Source: Verrucomicrobiota bacterium
GTDB lineage: Bacteria; Verrucomicrobiota; Verrucomicrobiia; Chthoniobacterales; UBA10450
Direction: 5' to 3'
Length of the DNA stretch: 5,676 nucleotides
Assembly: GCA_003219115.1 (NCBI GenBank)
Contig: QHPN01000239.1
Location: 1 to 5,676, forward strand
Positions 1 to 3,995 of the stretch are shown here, in pieces. The notes beneath the pieces were generated by a model. It did not search any database and was not told the origin of the DNA. It worked only from the letters and a program-made list of their open reading frames with translations. The first letter of the stretch is position 1. Each line of letters starts with the position of its first letter. The position numbers and the translations under genes are program-made.

Positions 1-132
1 GATCCCGGCGAGCCGGAACACTATCGCAAAGACGTCCCGAAGGCCGAAGTGCACGTGCTGGATGCCGGTCATTTCGCACTCGATACCAAAGCTGACGAAA
101 TCGCGGCACTGGTGAGGGCGTTCATGAAATAA
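1..132 (+). CDS. alpha/beta hydrolase, C-terminal end (partial, starts before window)
   Basis: Reading frame 1 is open from the first base to a TAA at 130-132 and gives 43 residues. The fragment contains the motif LDAGHFALDTKADEIAALVRAF. In alpha/beta-hydrolase-fold enzymes of the haloalkane dehalogenase/epoxide hydrolase-like group, the Gly-His-Phe near the C-terminus holds the catalytic histidine (residue 24 of this fragment), and the following amphipathic helix closes the domain. The nucleophile and acid residues lie outside the window, so the substrate cannot be named. The end looks complete: the protein stops shortly after the helix, as is usual for the family. The next 110 bases hold no gene that I can recognise. 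Family assignment is fairly secure from the His motif; specific function is unknown. Confidence 0.75.
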   Translation, partial: DPGEPEHYRKDVPKAEVHVLDAGHFALDTKADEIAALVRAFMK

Positions 133-245
133 GCTGAACGGCCGGCAGGCTTTCATCTCTAGTCGCTGATCACTCGCACCTGGCGAATTTTCTGAATCCA
201 AGGGCCGGCCGCGCTGCATCTCACAAAGCAAAACCTTGCGCGCTT

Positions 246-433
246 ATGGAGAAACTTCTGCAGGATATCCGCTTCGGCTTTCGCCAACTCATCAAGCGAC
301 CCGGCTTCGCCGCGCTTGCCATCGTTTCCATGGCGCTCGGCATCGGCGCTAACACTTCGATATTTAGTTTGGTCGGGTTCCGGCGCGCAGAGCTAGCCGG
401 GTCGAGCCGATGATTGCGTTGCGCGCGGAGTAA
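246..433 (+). pseudogene. ADOP/MacB-like ABC transporter permease remnant: N- and C-terminal ends fused by a large internal deletion
   Basis: From ATG 246 the frame reads MEKLLQDIRFGFRQL, then KRPGFAALAIVSMALGIGANTSIFSLV. This is the typical start of acidobacterial duplicated orphan permeases (MacB_PCD domain, first transmembrane helix), ending near base 374. The same frame then meets a stop at 411-413. In another frame, bases 377-433 read VPARRASRVEPMIALRAE followed by TAA, which matches the very C-terminus of the same family (consensus like PARRAxRVDPMxALRyE). Full-length members have roughly 800 residues with two FtsX-like domains, or about 400 for simple MacB-type permeases. Here only about 43 N-terminal and 18 C-terminal codons remain, out of frame with each other, with the junction at about 366-380. 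The family members are inner-membrane proteins thought to work in export; this copy cannot be functional. Identification is from remembered family consensus, not a search. Confidence 0.82.
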
Positions 434-529
434 GTGAGGAGCGGTCGTGCTGGCGTTCCGGATCACGATCGGAAAGGGAAGGCAGACGGTGGTCAAACCT
501 AAAAATTCTTTAACTGTTGAATTGCTCAC
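434..529. other. intergenic spacer between permease remnant and acyl-CoA synthetase 3' end
   Basis: The two genes converge here, the permease remnant reading right and the synthetase reading left. I see no convincing coding sequence. On the minus strand just after the synthetase stop there is a weak AATTC...GAATT hairpin (about 507-525) followed by several T residues on that strand. It could be a poor terminator, but the stem has only 5 A/T-rich pairs, so I do not call it one. Confidence 0.4.
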
Positions 530-2098
530 TCACTGCGCGGCGATCGCGCTCTGTTGCGCGCGCAAGACGTATTTCTGGATCTTTCCGGTCGCGGTCTTGG
601 GTAGTTCCTTGACGAAGGTTACGCTATGCGGCGCCTTGAAATGCGCGAGGTTCGCCCGCGCAAACTCGCGCAGCTCGCTCTCGTCGGCGCACGCGCCCTC
701 CCTCAGAACAACGAAGGCGTGCGGCGCTTCGCCCCAGCGTTCATGCGGCCGCCCGACGATCGCGACCTCCTGCACGGCCGGATGCTGCAAGAGCACGCTC
801 TCGACTTCGATGGAGGAAATGTTTTCGCCGCCGCTGATGATGACATCTTTCAGCCGGTCGCGAATCTCGACGTAACCATCCGGATGCACGACCGCAGCGT
901 CGCCAGAATGAAACCATCCACCGCGTAAGGCTTGTGCGGTCGCCTCCGGGTCGTTGTAGTAACCGGCCATGATCACATTGCCGCGGGCCACTATTTCCCC
1001 CTGGGTAATCCCGTCTCGTGGCACATCGTTTCCTTCTTCGTCCACTACTCGTAACTCCCCAGAAGTAATCAATTCGACACCTTGACGGGCCTTGATTGCG
1101 GCTCGCTCGCTGATTTTGAGCGACGCATGTTCCGTTCGCGGCTCGCAGATGGTGATGAACGGCGCGGTCTCGGTCAGTCCGTAAACGTGGATGATCGTCC
1201 AGCCCAGTTCTTCCTCGAGTCGCTGGATGGTGGAAGCAGCGGGGGGCGCGCCGGCCGTGAAAACTCGAATTCCTTTCGGTGCGAGGCAGCGAACCCCCGG
1301 CGTATTTGCTAACGAGATCAGAACTGTCGGCGCGGCACACAGCATGGTAACTTGCTCTTTTGCCATCAGTTCGAAGACGGTGCGCGGTTCGACTTTGCGC
1401 AGGCAAATGTGGGTTGCGCCAGCGGCCGTGACGGTCCAGACAAAAGTCCAACCATTGGCGTGAAACATTGGCAGCGTCCACAGGTAACGATCGGCGCAGG
1501 TAGTGGATTGATGGACGAGGACGCCGATGGAATTCATCCAGGCGTTACGATGGGTGATCATCACGCCTTTCGGACGTGAGGTAGTGCCGCTGGTATAATT
1601 GATCGTGAGCAGGTCGGTCTCGCGAATTTCGGGGCGAACGAATTCAGCCGGGCTGGCTTTGAGCGCGGCTTCGTAGTCGAGCCAGTCTTTATCTCCTCCG
1701 GTCAAGGCAACGAAGTGTTCAACGTGTGGAAGGCGGGAACGAATGCTATCGATGGTGCCGAGATAATCGCGATCTGCGCAAACCGTGCGCGAGCCGCTAT
1801 GATTGATCAGGTAAACGAAATCGTCCGCGGTCAGGCGATAATTCAATGGCACCAGGACAGCGCCGATTTGCGGGACAGCGTAGAACGATTCGAGCTGCGC
1901 GTGACTGTTCGGTGAAAGATAAGCGACGCGGTCGCCCGAGCGAATTCCAAGTTTCTGTAAAACCGTCGACCAGCGGTCACATCGGTCGAGAAACTGCGCA
2001 TAGCTCCAGCTTGAATCGCCATCAACGATGGCGACGCGCTCGGGATAGAGTTTGCGCGCGCGACGAGCGAATTCGAGAGGCGTCAACGGCGTTTCCAT
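530..2098 (-). CDS. AMP-forming acyl-CoA synthetase (fatty-acid/short-medium-chain acyl-CoA ligase family)
   Basis: This ANL-superfamily enzyme activates a carboxylic acid with ATP to an acyl-AMP and then transfers it to CoA in the cytoplasm. With the ATG at 2098 the protein is 522 aa, normal for the family. All core motifs are present: the phosphate loop YTSGTTSRPKG at residues 168-178, YGLTETAP at 306-313, the ribose-binding Asp400 in GWFHSGD, the hinge DRLKD at 414-418, GGENISSIEVE at 423-433, and PKTATGKIQK at 500-509 with catalytic Lys506. The GGENISSIE and ATGKIQK signatures and the overall length resemble the bacterial/plant AAE-type long-chain acyl-CoA synthetases; the acyl substrate cannot be read from sequence. 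The frame extends to a GTG at 2155 (19 extra residues), but those residues are Arg/Pro-rich and unlike the family, whose members start near METPLTPLEFARRA. Neither start has a clear Shine-Dalgarno sequence. It is divergent from the aminotransferase and appears monocistronic. Confidence 0.95.
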   Translation of the reverse strand: METPLTPLEFARRARKLYPERVAIVDGDSSWSYAQFLDRCDRWSTVLQKLGIRSGDRVAYLSPNSHAQLESFYAVPQIGAVLVPLNYRLTADDFVYLINHSGSRTVCADRDYLGTIDSIRSRLPHVEHFVALTGGDKDWLDYEAALKASPAEFVRPEIRETDLLTINYTSGTTSRPKGVMITHRNAWMNSIGVLVHQSTTCADRYLWTLPMFHANGWTFVWTVTAAGATHICLRKVEPRTVFELMAKEQVTMLCAAPTVLISLANTPGVRCLAPKGIRVFTAGAPPAASTIQRLEEELGWTIIHVYGLTETAPFITICEPRTEHASLKISERAAIKARQGVELITSGELRVVDEEGNDVPRDGITQGEIVARGNVIMAGYYNDPEATAQALRGGWFHSGDAAVVHPDGYVEIRDRLKDVIISGGENISSIEVESVLLQHPAVQEVAIVGRPHERWGEAPHAFVVLREGACADESELREFARANLAHFKAPHSVTFVKELPKTATGKIQKYVLRAQQSAIAAQ

Positions 2099-2133
2099 TA
2101 GTATTGTTCGAAATGGTGGGCTCGAAGGACGGC

Positions 2134-2152
2134 GGAGTCGAGTCGGGACTCC
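2134..2152. promoter_or_regulatory. inverted repeat upstream of the acyl-CoA synthetase start
   Basis: GGAGTC (2134-2139) and GACTCC (2147-2152) are perfect 6-base inverted arms around a 7-base centre. They lie 36 bases upstream of the chosen ATG of the leftward synthetase gene. The left arm is followed by a tandem GAGTC copy. It could be an operator or a 5'-leader hairpin, but short GC-rich repeats like this arise by chance and no regulator is encoded nearby. Confidence 0.25.
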
Positions 2153-2160
2153 CACATTGA

Positions 2161-2301
2161 AAGGCCAAACGTCTAACCCGCCTCCAGAAATGTATGGCGC
2201 AATCCGAGCTCGACCACAACCTGACGACTCTGATTAAGTTGCGCGCTTCGCAAATTAATGGATGCGCCAACGGCACGGGCGTAGACTACTCAGTCGATTA
2301 G
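2161..2301 (+). pseudogene. carboxymuconolactone decarboxylase/AhpD-like gene remnant
   Basis: The frame open from 2161 to the TAG at 2299-2301 contains LDHNLTTLIKLRASQINGCA at bases 2209-2268. This matches the conserved core of AhpD-like alkylhydroperoxidases of the CMD superfamily (typically LxxSLxELVKLRASQINGCAYC), ending in the first Cys of the CxxC redox motif. The second Cys and the rest of the domain are missing: after CAN the frame gives unrelated residues and stops. Just upstream, another frame (2178-2210) reads PPPEMYGAIRA, like the family's N-terminal APExYxAMxALE segment, and the 2161 frame itself has KRLT, like the usual start. This suggests at least one frameshift plus a deletion of the segment between them. 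The longest ATG-started piece (ATG 2194) is only 35 aa. Intact relatives have about 140-190 residues. The core match is strong; the N-terminal pieces are tentative. Confidence 0.68.
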
Positions 2302-2394
2302 GTGTGAATTCGGAAAGAATTCCTGGGGAGGCTGGGCTCGTTCGTCCATTACACGCGGACTTTCTTCCAGGCGCCTCGACTGCCATCTTTAGTC
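2302..2394 (+). promoter_or_regulatory. presumed promoter/leader region of the aminotransferase gene
   Basis: These 93 bases lie between the dead CMD gene and the aminotransferase start and should hold its promoter, since the upstream gene is not expressed as a functional unit. I cannot pick out a convincing sigma-70 -35/-10 pair. Two GAATTC copies separated by GGAAA (2306-2322) form a short repeat of unknown meaning. No Shine-Dalgarno sequence is visible directly before ATG 2395. Confidence 0.3.
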
Positions 2395-3261
2395 ATGGCA
2401 GCGATGGTAAATGTGAACGGGCGGATCTTTGATGAGCACGAAGCGGTGGTCTCCGTCTTCGACCACGGTTTTCTCTACGGCGAAGGAGTCTACGAAACAC
2501 TGCGGACCTATGACGGTCGCCTGTTCCTTTATGATCGGCATATGCGCCGGCTGCGCAATTCGGCGCGAATGATCGAGCTCGTGATTCCATTTACGGATGA
2601 GGAGCTGGCCCGGCACGTCTCCGACACGATCGGCGCGACGAAGCTGGACGGGAAGGAAGCCTACGTGCGGGTATTGGTCACTCGCGGTGTGGGCGAGCTG
2701 AGCTACGACTTGAAAGCAACGCCCAAGCCCTCATGGGTCATTATTGTTAAACCGCTCATTGAGCCGCCCTCTGAGATTTATGAGCGTGGCTGCAAGGTTG
2801 TGCTGGTCGACGTCGTTCGGAATCATCCAAAGGCGGTGAATCCAATGATCAAAAGCAACAACCTCATGAACCAGGCGTTGGCTGCGCAGCAGGCATTTCA
2901 GCGCGGTGCGTTCGACGGAGTGATGCGGAATGATCGTGGCGAACTGACGGAGTGCGCGACCTCCAATCTGTTTATCGTTAGGAACGAGACCGTGCTCACG
3001 CCACAGGTTGAGTGTGGCCTCCTGCCCGGGATCACGCGCGAGCTCCTCTTCGAGCTCGGTGGCAATGCCGGTATCGAGGTTCGTGAGCAGGTGCTGCGCG
3101 ACGATGACCTGTTCGATGCCGACGAAGCATTTCTTACCAGCACGACACGCGAAGTGGTACCGATCGTGGCCGTGAACGAACAAGCAATCGGCAACGGAAA
3201 GCCCGGAGTGGTTACATGGAAGCTGCTAAAAGCCTTTCGCGATCTCGCACGGGCAAACTAA
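2395..3261 (+). CDS. class IV PLP-dependent aminotransferase (branched-chain amino acid / D-amino acid transaminase-like)
   Basis: This cytoplasmic fold-type IV PLP enzyme of 288 aa has the usual length for the family. Visible landmarks are NGRIF and the VFDHGFLYGEGVYETLRTYDG segment at residues 8-41, the phosphate-binding Arg in DRHMRRL (Arg52 by alignment to E. coli IlvE), catalytic Lys153 in NPMIKSNNLMNQ, Glu186 in ELTECATSNLF (fits the class IV signature E-x-[STAGCI]-x2-N-x-F), and LLPGITRELL at 209-218. The most likely reaction is interconversion of branched-chain 2-oxo acids and amino acids with glutamate (ilvE type). The IKSNNLMNQALA context also occurs in D-alanine transaminases, and aminodeoxychorismate lyase shares the fold, so I give no gene symbol. 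A second in-frame ATG at 2404 (MVNVNGRIF) is an equally plausible start. Neither has a strong ribosome-binding site. The gene ends in TAA, 123 bases before the next gene. Confidence 0.92.
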   Translation: MAAMVNVNGRIFDEHEAVVSVFDHGFLYGEGVYETLRTYDGRLFLYDRHMRRLRNSARMIELVIPFTDEELARHVSDTIGATKLDGKEAYVRVLVTRGVGELSYDLKATPKPSWVIIVKPLIEPPSEIYERGCKVVLVDVVRNHPKAVNPMIKSNNLMNQALAAQQAFQRGAFDGVMRNDRGELTECATSNLFIVRNETVLTPQVECGLLPGITRELLFELGGNAGIEVREQVLRDDDLFDADEAFLTSTTREVVPIVAVNEQAIGNGKPGVVTWKLLKAFRDLARAN

Positions 3262-3271
3262 GCGGATGGCC

Positions 3272-3283
3272 CGAAAGCTTTCG
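3272..3283. repeat. perfect 12-bp palindrome after the aminotransferase gene
   Basis: CGAAAGCTTTCG is fully self-complementary and begins 11 bases after the aminotransferase TAA. A zero-spacer palindrome is a poor terminator hairpin but a reasonable protein-binding site. It sits 4 bases left of a second palindrome. Confidence 0.4.
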
Positions 3284-3287
3284 CGAG

Positions 3288-3304
3288 CGAATGTATAACA
3301 TTCG
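3288..3304. promoter_or_regulatory. inverted repeat CGAATGT-ATA-ACATTCG, candidate operator
   Basis: Perfect 7-base arms flank a 3-base centre. The element lies 80 bases upstream of the ATG of the small charged protein and contains TATAAC, which resembles a -10 box. A repressor or activator dimer site overlapping a promoter would look like this. It could also be a small hairpin, but no T-tract follows on either strand to make it an intrinsic terminator. This rests on symmetry only; no matching regulator is encoded in the window. Confidence 0.4.
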
Positions 3305-3384
3305 AGGCGGGGAAGGCCGGCGGGTAGGATCAGAGGAAATCGGTGAGACATGCGCGCGCACAAGTTCGGGTGTATGAGTGACAC

Positions 3385-3825
3385 ATGTCAGATCCGCGAA
3401 ACGTTGCGCACGCCAAGAAAGTTGTTCAACAAAAGCATCACGAGCAAACAAGGTCTGCGGGCGGCGCCGGACGGAAATCCAAGAAGGGGAAGAAATCTGG
3501 CGCAGTTGCAAGCGTTGAAGGTCAGCTTACCGAAATTGCGGCGACGCAACCAGTCCCGCCGGAGCCCAAGCAAGAACAGGTTCCCGGCGAGCACGAAAAG
3601 TCGGTTGCGGTTCTTTCCAAGCTCAAAGAAATGGAATTTCATTCCAAGGCTAACATTGAGGCTCTGGCGCAACTGACGCTGACCATCGAAGAGGAGCTGA
3701 AGCAGAAGGAGTTTTCAGATGGAATTGGAGACGTTTATTCGGCGCAGGATCATTTTCATACCAAGATCGGCGCGCTGGTCGAGAGCTACGAAGCGAAGTG
3801 CGAGAGTTTGAAGCCCTCGGCTTGA
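3385..3825 (+). CDS. small charged hypothetical protein (146 aa)
   Basis: I do not recognise this protein. The first ~45 residues are rich in Lys, Gly, Ser and His (stretches such as RKSKKGKKSGA near residues 30-40) and look disordered, possibly nucleic-acid binding. Residues ~50-70 are Pro/Glu/Gln-rich. Residues ~70-145 look like two or three amphipathic charged helices (SVAVLSKLKEMEFHSKANIEALAQL, then IEEELKQKEFSDGIGDVYSAQDHF, then KIGALVESYEAK), probably helical-bundle or coiled-coil in nature. There is no signal peptide, membrane segment or known catalytic motif. The start at ATG 3385 (MSDPRNVAHAKK) looks natural, but only a poor ribosome-binding site precedes it. Coding is supported by an uninterrupted frame with sensible composition and no better competing frame. 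It sits between the aminotransferase and the cyclase-like gene, on the same strand, with intergenic gaps on both sides that argue against tight co-translation. Confidence 0.72.
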   Translation: MSDPRNVAHAKKVVQQKHHEQTRSAGGAGRKSKKGKKSGAVASVEGQLTEIAATQPVPPEPKQEQVPGEHEKSVAVLSKLKEMEFHSKANIEALAQLTLTIEEELKQKEFSDGIGDVYSAQDHFHTKIGALVESYEAKCESLKPSA

Positions 3826-3870
3826 ACGAAGTCAGAGGACGAACGGCAGGCGATGGAAAGAAAGGGAAGC

Positions 3871-3883
3871 CGCCTAAAAGGCG
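3871..3883 (+). terminator. weak hairpin after the small charged gene, possible terminator
   Basis: CGCCT-AAA-AGGCG forms a 5-bp GC-rich stem with a 3-base loop, 46 bases after the TGA. The following bases (TTCGTTTA) are only partly T-rich, so termination would be inefficient. Position between two same-strand genes fits; strength does not. Confidence 0.3.
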
Positions 3884-3912
3884 TTCGTTTACGCGGTGGA
3901 CTGAGACACGCC

Positions 3913-3925
3913 GGCGTTTAACGCC
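3913..3925. repeat. inverted repeat GGCGT-TTA-ACGCC upstream of the cyclase-like gene
   Basis: The repeat has perfect 5-base arms (6 if the central base alone is unpaired) and lies 70 bases before ATG 3996. It could be a regulator site for the cyclase-like gene or a second small hairpin in the same spacer. The evidence is symmetry alone. Confidence 0.3.
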
Positions 3926-3985
3926 CAAATCGTGGTGCCGGTCAGAATTTTGAACTCTCGACGAGGGCGGCTGCAGTGTATTATT

Positions 3986-3989
3986 GGAG
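3986..3989 (+). promoter_or_regulatory. ribosome-binding site (GGAG) for the cyclase-like gene
   Basis: GGAG lies 6 bases before ATG 3996, which is good Shine-Dalgarno spacing. It supports that start and is the clearest ribosome-binding site in the window. Confidence 0.65.
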
Positions 3990-3995
3990 CTCACC

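Noticed and set aside
203..210. GGCCGGCC palindrome between the hydrolase end and the permease remnant
   Set aside because: Eight-base GC palindrome in GC-rich DNA with no T-tract or conserved context; likely chance.
447..875. Plus-strand open frame of 142 codons opposite the end of the acyl-CoA synthetase
   Set aside because: Cys/Ser/Thr-rich translation with no recognisable motif, antisense to a strongly supported gene; a shadow frame.
741..1481. Minus-strand open frame of 246 codons inside the acyl-CoA synthetase
   Set aside because: Arg/His-rich out-of-frame translation of the same gene; all family motifs are in the other frame.
2099..2155. N-terminal extension of the acyl-CoA synthetase from GTG 2155
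   Set aside because: The extra 19 residues are Arg/Pro-rich and not family-like, while METPLTPLEFARRA at 2098 matches the usual N-terminus.
2306..2322. GAATTC-GGAAA-GAATTC as a possible insertion target duplication or operator
   Set aside because: Six-base arms that are self-palindromic; no mobile element adjoins and the stem is too weak to call.
2731..3183. Minus-strand open frame of 150 codons within the aminotransferase
   Set aside because: Antisense shadow of a gene with all catalytic residues in place.
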